From the NCBI GenBank assembly GCA_023480605.1, contig JAMCWS010000094.1, positions 1-15,059 on the forward strand: a stretch of DNA of 15,059 bases, given 5' to 3'. Position numbers and translations under genes: made by a program. Positions within the stretch are counted from its first letter, which is position 1. Each line of letters starts with the position of its first letter. The notes under the pieces were generated by a model. That model searched no databases, was not told the origin of the DNA, and was given only the letters and a program-made list of their open reading frames with translations. The stretch comes from a bacterium. GTDB lineage: Bacteria > Sumerlaeota > Sumerlaeia > MVZB01. This document shows positions 7,255-14,223 of this stretch, piece after piece.

Positions 7255-7799
7255 AGCATCTGGCCCTGGAGGACAAGGCCAAGCACGCCCCGCTCATGAA
7301 CGAGGAGGCGCTGGCCGTCGCCGCCAAACTGCGGCCCCTGGAATATGACGGCGCCCTGGTCAAGACGCTCGACGAGGTGGTGGCCTGGTGCCGCAAGAAC
7401 TCGATCTGGCCGGTGATGATGGGCCTGGCCTGCTGCGCCATCGAAATGATGGGCACGGCCGCCAGCCGCTACGACCTCTCGCGCTTCGGCATGGAGGTCT
7501 TCCGTCCCTCGCCGCGCCAGGCCGACCTGATGATCGTCGCCGGGTGGGTCAACAAGAAGATGGCCCCCATCGTGCGGCGCATCTACGACCAGATGGCCGA
7601 ACCCAAGTGGGTCATCGCCATGGGGGCTTGCGCCTCGTGCGGCGGGATGCACAACGACTACGCCGTCCTGCAGGGGGCCGACCAGATCGTGCCGGTGGAC
7701 GTTTACGTGCCGGGCTGCCCGCCGCGGCCCGAGGCGCTCATCTACGGCATCATGCAGCTTCAGCAGAAAATCCAGAACAGCCCGCAGGCGCTCGTTTGA
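7245..7799 (+). CDS. nuoB: NADH-quinone oxidoreductase subunit B (carries cluster N2)
   Basis: Hydrophilic connecting subunit that binds the terminal [4Fe-4S] cluster N2, which hands electrons to quinone. The 184-residue protein has all four ligands at the same numbers as the E. coli protein: Cys63 and Cys64 in GLACCAIEM, Cys129 in MGACASCGG and Cys158 in VPGCPPRPE. The ATG at 7245 lies inside the last codons of nuoA, with AAGGGAG upstream, indicating translational coupling. nuoC follows after 46 bp. Confidence 0.98.
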   Translation: MELKHLALEDKAKHAPLMNEEALAVAAKLRPLEYDGALVKTLDEVVAWCRKNSIWPVMMGLACCAIEMMGTAASRYDLSRFGMEVFRPSPRQADLMIVAGWVNKKMAPIVRRIYDQMAEPKWVIAMGACASCGGMHNDYAVLQGADQIVPVDVYVPGCPPRPEALIYGIMQLQQKIQNSPQALV

Positions 7800-7845
7800 G
7801 CGCGATGGCGGCGGCGCACAACGCGCGTGAAGGAGCCTGACGGCC

Positions 7846-8427
7846 GTGCCCATGTTAGAATCCCAGGAACTCGGCAAGATCGCCGGCGAAGTCGCCGGAG
7901 CCGTCAACCCGACGGCGCTGCTCGACACGGTGGTCGCTCACGATGAGGTGACCCTCGTCGTCAACAAACGTTGGATCGTGCCCGTCCTGCGCGCTCTGCG
8001 CGCCGACGCGCGACTGGCCTTCACGATGCTGTCCGACGTCAACGCGGTCGATTACCTCGAGCAGGGGCGCGCGCCGCGCTTCGACGTCGTCTATCATCTT
8101 TACTCGCTGGACCACCACCATCGCCTGCGTCTGCGCGCGCCGGTCGAAGAAGCGCCGGAGCAGTGCGCGATCGATTCGGTCTGCGGCCTGTGGCCCGGCG
8201 CCAGTTTCATGGAGCGCGAGACGTGGGACCTGATGGGCATCCGCTTCGAGGGCCACCCCGACCTGCGCCGCATCATGATGCCCGACGAATGGCAGGGCCA
8301 CCCCCTGCGCAAGGATTTCCCGCTGGGCGGCGCCACCAGCTTCTACTACAAGCAGGATACCGACGAATACGCCGGCGAACCCGGCGACTTGATCCCCCGC
8401 ATCCGGGTGCAAGAGGGCGATGTATGA
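7846..8427 (+). CDS. nuoC: NADH-quinone oxidoreductase subunit C (30 kDa type)
   Basis: Peripheral-arm subunit that packs against NuoD. The 193-residue protein has the complex I 30-kDa signature at about 124-160: ERETWDLMGIRFEGHPDLRR, then PDEWQGHPLRKDFPL. The GTG at 7846 is preferred because GAAGGAG ends 11 nt upstream; the in-frame ATG at 7852 would be 17 nt away. nuoC is not fused to nuoD. In ordinary operons nuoD would follow at once, but here about 800 bp holding a HEPN/MNT pair intervene. The last codons overlap an in-frame ATG (8420) of the downstream HEPN reading frame. Confidence 0.96.
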   Translation: MPMLESQELGKIAGEVAGAVNPTALLDTVVAHDEVTLVVNKRWIVPVLRALRADARLAFTMLSDVNAVDYLEQGRAPRFDVVYHLYSLDHHHRLRLRAPVEEAPEQCAIDSVCGLWPGASFMERETWDLMGIRFEGHPDLRRIMMPDEWQGHPLRKDFPLGGATSFYYKQDTDEYAGEPGDLIPRIRVQEGDV

Positions 8428-8452
8428 TTGGGCGGGAGTTGATCGGGCGGCG

Positions 8453-8851
8453 ATGACCGACATGGCGATTGATCGACAGATCGAATATTGGAAGGCCGGT
8501 TCCGACGACGATTGGGAATCTTCCGGCAGGCTATGCCAGACGGGACCCGACTATCACTGGGCGCTTTTTATCATGCACCTGTCGCTCGAAAAAGCCCTTA
8601 AGGCGTTGGTGACGAAAAAGATCGGCGCCCTGCCACCGAAGACCCACAATCTGATTCGATTGGCCGAACTTGGCGGACTCGAACTGACTGAAGACCAGGT
8701 GTTCCATCTTGAACAAGCCAATCAGTTCTGCCTTGCTTGCCGTTATCCTGAAGAACAATCGGAGATTAGGATCCTGGCCACAAGAGACTATGCCAACGAA
8801 ACTCGTTTGAAATTGGGACGGATCAGAGAATGGGTGCTCAGTCGGATATAG
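8453..8851 (+). CDS. HEPN-domain protein of a HEPN/MNT toxin-antitoxin-like pair
   Basis: A 132-residue all-helical protein resembling the PF05168 HEPN family: DRQIEYWKAGSDDDW near the start, the conserved helix HLSLEKALKALVTKK (42-56), KTHNLIRLAEL (63-73) and CRYPEE (96-101). HEPN proteins paired with a minimal nucleotidyltransferase are commonly RNase toxins or their relatives. I cannot find the catalytic R-x4-6-H motif of HepT-type RNases here (the nearest Arg-to-His pair is eight residues apart), so RNase activity is doubtful. The start is uncertain among ATG at 8420, 8453 and 8462; similarity begins after 8453. It overlaps the MNT gene by 22 bp. Its GC content is lower than nuo, suggesting transfer. 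Confidence 0.82.
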   Translation: MTDMAIDRQIEYWKAGSDDDWESSGRLCQTGPDYHWALFIMHLSLEKALKALVTKKIGALPPKTHNLIRLAELGGLELTEDQVFHLEQANQFCLACRYPEEQSEIRILATRDYANETRLKLGRIREWVLSRI

Positions 8852-9162
8852 AACTGGTTCGGGAAGTGATCGAGCGTTACCTCGCCCGCGTCCGGCGCGA
8901 ATTGTCGGTCGAGGCGGTCTACCTGTTCGGATCCCATGCCCGGGGGACGGCCACACCCGATAGTGACATCGATCTGGCGATTGTCTCTTCTTCGCTTCAG
9001 GGCCATCGTTTCCACGACAATGTGCGACTGGGAACGATGACCTGGGGGATCGATACCCGGATTGAAGCCTGGGGTTTTCGGCCCGAGGTCTTCAACGAAG
9101 ACCACTTGATGCCGGCCGAGATCCTGCACACAGGAATCAGGATTTACCCTCCCGCGACCTGA
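8830..9162 (+). CDS. Minimal nucleotidyltransferase (MNT) partner of the HEPN gene
   Basis: The 110-residue protein carries the DNA polymerase beta-type nucleotidyltransferase motif G-S-x10-D-x-D: Gly34-Ser35 in YLFGSHARG and Asp46/Asp48 in DSDIDLAIV. A likely third acid is Asp75 in GIDTRIEAW. In characterised HEPN/MNT (MntA-HepT type) systems the MNT protein neutralises its partner by adding AMP groups, and catalytic residues look complete here. The ATG at 8830 lies inside the HEPN gene (22-bp overlap), so the two are translationally coupled. Pairing and order match known modules; the biological target is unknown. An 8-bp inverted repeat (GAATCAGG, 9134-9141, with CCTGATTC, 9158-9165) spans the stop codon. 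Confidence 0.9.
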   Translation: MGAQSDIELVREVIERYLARVRRELSVEAVYLFGSHARGTATPDSDIDLAIVSSSLQGHRFHDNVRLGTMTWGIDTRIEAWGFRPEVFNEDHLMPAEILHTGIRIYPPAT

Positions 9163-9234
9163 TTCATATTACCGGGGGTGATCCCAGTTTCGCGATTAAT
9201 GACAAGGCAACAGACATCGGTTGGACGAGATACC

Positions 9235-10455
9235 ATGACAGCATCACAACCAGGCACGCGCCGCACCGTCGTGAGCGATTATCCCACGGGCGAGATCCTG
9301 ACGCTCAACATGGGGCCGCAGCATCCGTCGACCCACGGTGTGCTGCGCCTGGTGCTCGAACTCGAGGGTGAAACGGTCACCCATCTCGATCCGATGGTCG
9401 GCTACCTCCACAGCGGCAAGGAAAAACTCGCCGAAGCCAAGGGCTGGCACAAGTTCATACCCTACACCGACCGGCTCGACTACCTTTCGCCGATGGCCAA
9501 CAATTTCGCCTACGTCAGCGCCGTCGAGAAACTGCTGGGCGTCGAAGTGACCGAACGCTGCAAATATCTGCGCACGATTCTGTGCGAACTGGCGCGCATC
9601 AGCAGTCACCTCCTCTGGCTGGGCACCCATGTCATGGAACTGGGCGCCATGACGGTGTTCCTCTACACCTTCCGCGAACGCGAAACGATCTACGATCTTT
9701 TCGAGGAAATCTGCGGCGCGCGTTTCACTGTCAGTTACATGCGGGTGGGCGGCGTTGCGCGCGACTACCCCGCCGGCTGGCTCGACCGCGTCAAGGCCTT
9801 CGTCGATGATTTTCCCAGCAAGCACAAGGATTACGCCGACCTGCTGACGATGAACGACATCTATATCATGCGCACGCGCGGGGTGGGCGCAATCACGCGT
9901 GAGGAGGCCATCGGCCTGTGCCTCACCGGCCCCTCGCTGCGCGCCTCCGGCGTCGACCTCGATCTGCGCAAGGCCAACCCCTACCTGGTTTACGACCGGC
10001 TAGATTTCGACGTGCCGGTGCGCACCGAGGGCGATTGCTACGCGCGTTATGAAGTCCGCATGCAGGAGATGCTGGAGAGTTGTAAGATCATTCAGCAGTG
10101 CATCAAGACGATGCCCAAGAGCGGGCCGATCAACATCGATAATCCCAAGGTGATCTACCCGCCGCGCGAACGGATCAAAAAGTCCATGGAGGACCTGATC
10201 CACCACTTCCTGCTGGCCAGCGAGGGGATCTACGTCCCGCCGGGCGAAGTCTATCAGCCGATCGAGGCCAGCAAGGGCGAATTGGGATTCTACATCGTCA
10301 GCTCGGGAGGATATAAGCCGACGCGCTGCAAAATCCGCAGTCCGTCGTTCGTGAATCTCCAGTCGCTGGGCAAGATGAGCGAAGGAGCGCTGCTCGCCGA
10401 CGTCGTCGCCGTCATCGGCTCGCTGGACCTGGTGCTCGGGGAGATCGACCGGTAA
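9235..10455 (+). CDS. nuoD: NADH-quinone oxidoreductase subunit D (49 kDa type)
   Basis: Connecting subunit that forms the quinone-reduction site with NuoB. The 406-residue protein has the family opening LNMGPQHPSTHGVLRLVLE, with His34 and, further on, Tyr77 in PYTDRLDYLSP. These correspond to the conserved His and Tyr that contact the quinone head group. It ends with the typical SLDLVLGEIDR. The ATG at 9235 is preferred, with GGACGAGA upstream; a GTG at 9178 would add 19 residues with no family similarity. It is separated from nuoC by the HEPN/MNT pair and from nuoE by a GxxExxY cassette, yet the reading frame itself is intact. Confidence 0.97.
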   Translation: MTASQPGTRRTVVSDYPTGEILTLNMGPQHPSTHGVLRLVLELEGETVTHLDPMVGYLHSGKEKLAEAKGWHKFIPYTDRLDYLSPMANNFAYVSAVEKLLGVEVTERCKYLRTILCELARISSHLLWLGTHVMELGAMTVFLYTFRERETIYDLFEEICGARFTVSYMRVGGVARDYPAGWLDRVKAFVDDFPSKHKDYADLLTMNDIYIMRTRGVGAITREEAIGLCLTGPSLRASGVDLDLRKANPYLVYDRLDFDVPVRTEGDCYARYEVRMQEMLESCKIIQQCIKTMPKSGPINIDNPKVIYPPRERIKKSMEDLIHHFLLASEGIYVPPGEVYQPIEASKGELGFYIVSSGGYKPTRCKIRSPSFVNLQSLGKMSEGALLADVVAVIGSLDLVLGEIDR

Positions 10456-10467
10456 GCATCGATATTG

Positions 10468-10950
10468 AACCGCAAAGACGCAAAGGGCGCAAAGAATAGC
10501 CAAAGAATGACATCAGGGCAGTTTGATGAGAGAGCCGACGGAATCGCTGAACAAAATATCATACGACGTTATCGGGGCGGCCATTGAAGTGCATCGGATA
10601 TTAGGACCGGGATTCCTGGAGTCGATATATGAAGAGGCCTTAACATTCGAATTTAATTTACGTGGACTACAGTATCAGCGCCAACTCGAGGTTGGCTTGA
10701 CATACAAGAATCATCCAGTAGGGCAAGGCAGACTGGACTTTATGATCGGCGATGAACTCGTGCTCGAAATCAAGGCGGTTGACAAGCTGGCCCCGATCCA
10801 CGAGTCGCAAGTTCTGTCATATCTGAAGTCGACCCATCGATCTCTTGGATTACTGATCAATTTCAACGTGTCAGTTTTGAAGGATGGAATAAAACGCATC
10901 GTACTATCTTGACTTGGCATCGGCTTTGCGTTCTTTGCGCCTTTGCGGTT
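10468..10950. mobile_element. GxxExxY cassette bounded by inverted CGCAAAG-heptamer arrays
   Basis: The left end, 10468-10496, reads AACCGCAAAG, A, CGCAAAG, GG, CGCAAAG. The right end, 10950-10921 on the minus strand, reads AACCGCAAAG, G, CGCAAAG, AA, CGCAAAG. That is 24 of 27 identical bases in inverted orientation. One gene of clearly lower GC than its neighbours lies between them. The cassette fills almost exactly the nuoD-nuoE gap, 12 bp after the nuoD stop. No transposase is present, so mobility is inferred only from structure. Confidence 0.6.
10526..10912 (+). CDS. GxxExxY family protein (PD-(D/E)XK nuclease-like)
   Basis: The 128-residue protein has the defining motif G-x-x-E-x-x-Y at 29-35 (GFLESIY), preceded by EVHRILGP. 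Its core RLDFMIGDELVLEIKAV (69-85) supplies Asp71 and Glu81-x-Lys83, the pattern of PD-(D/E)XK nucleases, and Gln95 in ESQVLSYL fits the usual downstream helix. The family (PDDEXK_3) is widespread in environmental bacteria, but its function is not established. The start is ATG 10526; a TTG immediately before it (10523) is an alternative that adds one residue. CAGGGCAG lies upstream. The gene is AT-richer than nuoD and nuoE, and heptamer arrays bracket it, so horizontal acquisition is likely. Confidence 0.9.
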   Translation: MREPTESLNKISYDVIGAAIEVHRILGPGFLESIYEEALTFEFNLRGLQYQRQLEVGLTYKNHPVGQGRLDFMIGDELVLEIKAVDKLAPIHESQVLSYLKSTHRSLGLLINFNVSVLKDGIKRIVLS

Positions 10951-10973
10951 AATACTATGTTTGGATATACATC

Positions 10974-11522
10974 ATGCCTGAAATAACACTCGACGCGACA
11001 CCCCGGCTCAACGGCCTCTACTCGCGGCGCAAGACCGAGGTCGATGCCTTGCTGGCCAAGTATCCCGATCGGCGGTCGGCCACCATGCCGCTCCTGTGGC
11101 TGGTGCAGGAGGAGGACGGCTGGATCTCGCCTGAAAGCCAGATCGAGGTGGCCGCGATCGTCGGCGCCACGCCAGCCCAGGTCAACGAGGTGGTCAGCTT
11201 CTACCAGATGTATAACCGCGCGCCGGTGGGCAAATACGTTCTGGGCATCTGCGGCACGCTGCCCTGCGCCTTGTGCGCCGCCGATGGGCTCTACGAATTT
11301 CTGAGCGGCAAACTGGGGATCGGCTGGGGCGACACGACCGCCGACGGCCTTTTCACCATTCAGCGGCGCGAATGCCTGGGCGCGTGCAGCGAAGCCCCGG
11401 TGATGCTCGTCAACAGGAAACTCGAAACCAGGCTGACGCGCGCCAGGATCGACCGGATCATCGAGGAATGCCGCGCCGGCCAGCGCGAGCCTTATTTCAC
11501 CGGCCACCGTCCGCAATCCTGA
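10974..11522 (+). CDS. nuoE: NADH-quinone oxidoreductase subunit E (24 kDa, [2Fe-2S] N1a)
   Basis: Thioredoxin-like subunit of the NADH-oxidising module. In 182 residues the [2Fe-2S] ligands are Cys93 and Cys98 (CGTLPC, C-x4-C) and Cys134 and Cys138 (CLGAC, C-x3-C), one residue off the E. coli numbering. The N-terminal helical domain includes AKYPDRRSATMPLLWLVQEE. The ATG at 10974 has only a weak ribosome site. It starts 24 bp after the right heptamer array of the GxxExxY cassette, so its native upstream region has been replaced. nuoF follows after 27 bp. Confidence 0.97.
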   Translation: MPEITLDATPRLNGLYSRRKTEVDALLAKYPDRRSATMPLLWLVQEEDGWISPESQIEVAAIVGATPAQVNEVVSFYQMYNRAPVGKYVLGICGTLPCALCAADGLYEFLSGKLGIGWGDTTADGLFTIQRRECLGACSEAPVMLVNRKLETRLTRARIDRIIEECRAGQREPYFTGHRPQS

Positions 11523-11549
11523 TCCCGAATTCAACGGCTTGAGGCAACG

Positions 11550-12869
11550 ATGACAACCGACGCCAAGACCACTTATAAACCCATTCTGACCGACGGGATC
11601 ACCGGCACGATTCTCTCGGGGCGCACCGAAACACTGGCCGATTACCGCGCCAAGGGAGGCTACGAGGGCCTGCGCCGCGCCTTGGAGACGATGACGCCCG
11701 AGCAGGCCATCGACATGGTCAAGGACGCCAACGTGCGCGGCCGCGGCGGCGCCGGCTTCCCGGCCGGGGCCAAGTGGAGCTTCATTCCCAAGGACCGCAA
11801 AAAACCGCACTACGTTTGCGTCAACGCCGACGAGAGCGAGCCGGGCACGTTCAGCAACCGTCCGGTACTCGAGCAGCGGCCCCACCTTCTCATCGAGGGG
11901 GCGGCCATCTGCGCCTACGCCACGCTGGCCGAGACAGTCATCATTTATATCCGCAAGGAATACTACGACGCCCACGCGCAGGTGCGGCGCGCCATCGACG
12001 AGGCCTACGCCGCCGGCCTGCTGGGGCGCGGCGTCATGGGCTCGGACTTCAATCTCGACGTGATCGTGCAGCCGGGCGCCGGCGCTTACATCTGCGGTGA
12101 GGAAACGGCCCTCATCGAGTCGCTCGAGGGCAAGCGCGGCTACCCGCGCCTACGCCCGCCCTTCCCGGCAATCCAGGGCGTCTACATGTGTCCGACGGTC
12201 ATCAACAACGTCGAGACGCTGTCAATCGTGGCCGAGATTTTCCGGCGCGGCGTCGAGTGGTTCAAGTCGCTCGGCACCGAGAAGTCGCCCGGCATGACGG
12301 TATATTCGATTTCGGGTTGCGTCGCGAAGCCGGGCAACTACGAACTGCCGCTGGGCGTCACGATGCGCGAGCTGATCTACGAATACGCCGGCGGCATCCG
12401 CGACGGCAACAAGTTCAAGGCCGTCTTCCCCGGCGGCAGCAGCGTGCCGATGCTCTTCGAAGACGAACTGGACGTAGTGATGGACTTCGACGGACCGCGC
12501 AAATATGGAACGTTCCTGGGCTCGACCGGCATCATCGTCATGGACGAGACGGTCTGCATGACTTGGGCGGCGGCCAACCTGATGCACTTCTATTGGGACG
12601 AATCGTGCGGCCAGTGCACCCCATGCCGCGAGGGAACAAACTGGATGTATAAGATCCTCAAGCGCCTGGAGGCGGGTCAGGGGCGGCCGGGCGACGTCGA
12701 GCTGCTCGAGAGCATCGTCAAGCACATCGTCGGTCGCTCGATCTGCGCGCTCGGCGAATTCGCAACGGGCAGCCTCGCGCGCACGATCCCCCGCTTCCGC
12801 ACCGAATTCCAAGCCCACATCGACCAGCAGAAGTGTCCGTTTAAGAAGGAGTATACGGTGTTGAAGTAG
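11550..12869 (+). CDS. nuoF: NADH-quinone oxidoreductase subunit F (51 kDa, FMN and N3)
   Basis: NADH-binding subunit that passes hydride electrons to FMN and then to the [4Fe-4S] cluster N3. The 439 residues show the glycine-rich GRGGAGFPAG (64-73; Ala72 where Thr is usual), the FMN/NADH region YICGEETALIESLEGKRG (180-197) with RPPFPA, and INNVETL (218-224). The N3 ligands are Cys353, Cys356, Cys359 (ESCGQCTPCREGT) and Cys399 (SICALGE). The ATG at 11550 has TGAGGC upstream. nuoG should follow, but about 1.35 kb holding a Y1 transposase and a PH-like membrane gene intervene. Confidence 0.98.
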   Translation: MTTDAKTTYKPILTDGITGTILSGRTETLADYRAKGGYEGLRRALETMTPEQAIDMVKDANVRGRGGAGFPAGAKWSFIPKDRKKPHYVCVNADESEPGTFSNRPVLEQRPHLLIEGAAICAYATLAETVIIYIRKEYYDAHAQVRRAIDEAYAAGLLGRGVMGSDFNLDVIVQPGAGAYICGEETALIESLEGKRGYPRLRPPFPAIQGVYMCPTVINNVETLSIVAEIFRRGVEWFKSLGTEKSPGMTVYSISGCVAKPGNYELPLGVTMRELIYEYAGGIRDGNKFKAVFPGGSSVPMLFEDELDVVMDFDGPRKYGTFLGSTGIIVMDETVCMTWAAANLMHFYWDESCGQCTPCREGTNWMYKILKRLEAGQGRPGDVELLESIVKHIVGRSICALGEFATGSLARTIPRFRTEFQAHIDQQKCPFKKEYTVLK

Positions 12870-12904
12870 ACCGGAGACCGGAGGCCGGAGATCGGATAAT
12901 AGGG

Positions 12905-12951
12905 AGTCCCGCCAGGGACGGATGCCTTCAGCCCGCCATGATAATGGCGGG
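12905..12951 (+). repeat. Left REP-like repeat with two hairpins
   Basis: GTCCC-GCCA-GGGAC (12906-12919) and CCCGCCAT-GATA-ATGGCGGG (12932-12951) are two consecutive perfect stem-loops, joined by GGATGCCTTCAG. Positions 12905-12947 match the reverse complement of 13533-13575 at 39 of 43 positions. A reduced copy of the first hairpin (AGTCCCGGAGGGACGGAT) lies at 12976-12993, just before the transposase gene. Confidence 0.85.
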
Positions 12952-13025
12952 AAGGCGAAGGGAAAGGAAGACACGAGTCCCGGAGGGACGGATGAAAAGG
13001 TAGGCAAGACCGCAAGGAAACCGAA

Positions 13026-13478
13026 ATGGCCCACACCTACGGCAGTTGTCTCTATCATTTCGTGTTCTCGACGCGAAACCGACAAATGACAATTGGTGTA
13101 GAATGGCGGGGCCGGTTGTGGAATTACAGGGGAGGGATCGCCCGGGAAAACGAAATGCGGTCCTTGTGTGTGGGAGGAACCGGCAACCATTGCCATATTT
13201 TGTTATTGATTCCGCCGTCTATGGCTCCGGCCAAAGAGGTGCAATTGGTTAAGGCGGGTTCGTCCAAGTGGATCAACGAGGAGTTTAATCGTAAGTCCGA
13301 GTTTGCGTGGCAAGAAGGATACGGGGTGTTTACGATCGGATTTTCGCAGATAGGGGTAACGAAAGCGTATATCGGAAAACAGGAAGACCATCACCGGATC
13401 AAGACGTTCGAGGAGGAATACCAGGCGTTTTTGAGGAAACACATGATCGAGTTCAAGGAGGATTACGTATTCGGGTGA
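13026..13478 (+). CDS. IS200-like Y1 (REP-associated) transposase
   Basis: Single-strand DNA transposase of the HUH/Y1 superfamily (PF01797 type), 150 residues, full length for the short IS200-like and RAYT-type forms. The opening YHFVFSTRNRQ is typical. The metal-binding H-x-H is His55-Cys-His57 in GNHCHILL, where D-H-V-H is commoner. The SSKWINEEF helix and the catalytic-tyrosine segment AYIGKQEDHHR place the nucleophile at Tyr115 with Gln119. All catalytic residues appear present. AAGGAAA precedes the ATG. REP-like palindromes flank it in opposite orientations, which is the context expected of a transposase that acts on REP hairpins. It separates nuoF from nuoG. Confidence 0.9.
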   Translation: MAHTYGSCLYHFVFSTRNRQMTIGVEWRGRLWNYRGGIARENEMRSLCVGGTGNHCHILLLIPPSMAPAKEVQLVKAGSSKWINEEFNRKSEFAWQEGYGVFTIGFSQIGVTKAYIGKQEDHHRIKTFEEEYQAFLRKHMIEFKEDYVFG

Positions 13479-13490
13479 GGAGGTGGTCAA

Positions 13491-13506
13491 TCGTCCCTAC
13501 GGGACT
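13491..13506 (-). repeat. Short REP-like palindrome right of the transposase
   Basis: On the minus strand this reads AGTCCCGTAGGGACGA, a copy of the left-side AGTCCCGGAGGGACGG unit in inverted orientation. It begins 13 bp after the transposase stop codon. Confidence 0.7.
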
Positions 13507-13530
13507 CAGGCGATTTCGTCGACCGCATCG

Positions 13531-13575
13531 CGCCATTGCCATGGCGGGCTGAAGGCAGCCGTCCCTAGCGGGACT
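13531..13575 (-). repeat. Right REP-like repeat, inverted partner of 12905-12947
   Basis: The reverse complement of 13533-13575 matches the left repeat at 39 of 43 positions, including GCCTTCAGCCCGCCATG. It also folds internally (CGCCAT-TGCC-ATGGCG, 13531-13546; GTCCCTAGCGGGAC, 13561-13574). A degraded third palindrome lies at 13628-13644. Confidence 0.85.
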
Positions 13576-13689
13576 TCTATATCGACCAAATCCATGGCTT
13601 TTCTTCAACGGATGGATTTGATAGCGACCGCCCCTAACGAGACTTCAGATTTGGGACGGGGAAAAGATGACTAACGAAAGGAGGACACC

Positions 13690-14223
13690 ATGGAACGAAT
13701 GACCTACCGAACGCAGAATCACCAAAGGTCGTTATCGTCGGTTAAGGGCCTTTTCGTGTTGATGGTCATTCTGGCCATGCCCATGGTGATCGTTCTGACG
13801 TTGGTCATCAATGCGCGCAAAACACCCCGTGATGGGATCGACCCCGGCGTGGTGTTCATCGCCGGGGTGCTGGTGTTGCTTTTTCTGCTGCCTTGGCTCT
13901 ACTACCGCGGTTTTCGCAACCTGACCTTTGCCCTGGACGATGGCGGCATCACCATCCGGTTCCTGAGAACGCTTCACATAACATGGTCCGACATCGTGTC
14001 AATCCAAAAGGTCCGGCCTGCGGCGATTGTCGGCATGCGGTTGTGCGGCCTGGGCTGGACGGTCACGCATGGGCTGTTTTCGACGCAACTGGGCCGCGCC
14101 TGGTTATGGCTGGCCGATGAGCCGGATGCGCTATTTCTCAAGACCCTCAAACGCAATTATCTCTTCGCGCCGGAGCGATTGGACGAATTTTATGAAACCT
14201 GTCAATCCAGAATTAGGCCATAA
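13690..14223 (+). CDS. Two-helix membrane protein with a PH-like domain, function unknown
   Basis: I do not recognise a named gene. The 177-residue protein has two hydrophobic helices at about 19-41 and 52-71, both termini probably cytoplasmic. A soluble part at about 76-165 follows (LTFALDDGGITIRFLRTLHI, then WSDIVSIQKV), resembling bacterial PH-like domains that follow a transmembrane hairpin. It ends with an ERLDEFYE helix. The start at 13690 is well supported by AAAGGAGG five nt upstream. The stop TAA (14221-14223) directly touches the nuoG ATG, so translation of nuoG is probably coupled to it. Whether it is a complex I-linked factor or part of the inserted material is unknown. Confidence 0.75.
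   Translation: MERMTYRTQNHQRSLSSVKGLFVLMVILAMPMVIVLTLVINARKTPRDGIDPGVVFIAGVLVLLFLLPWLYYRGFRNLTFALDDGGITIRFLRTLHITWSDIVSIQKVRPAAIVGMRLCGLGWTVTHGLFSTQLGRAWLWLADEPDALFLKTLKRNYLFAPERLDEFYETCQSRIRP

Noticed and set aside
10863..11975. Minus-strand open frame across nuoE and the start of nuoF
   Set aside because: Antisense to two well-identified complex I genes; no motif.
12222..13196. Minus-strand open frame spanning the nuoF end, the REP region and the transposase start
   Set aside because: It runs antisense through two real genes and palindromic repeats; the composition is shadow-like.
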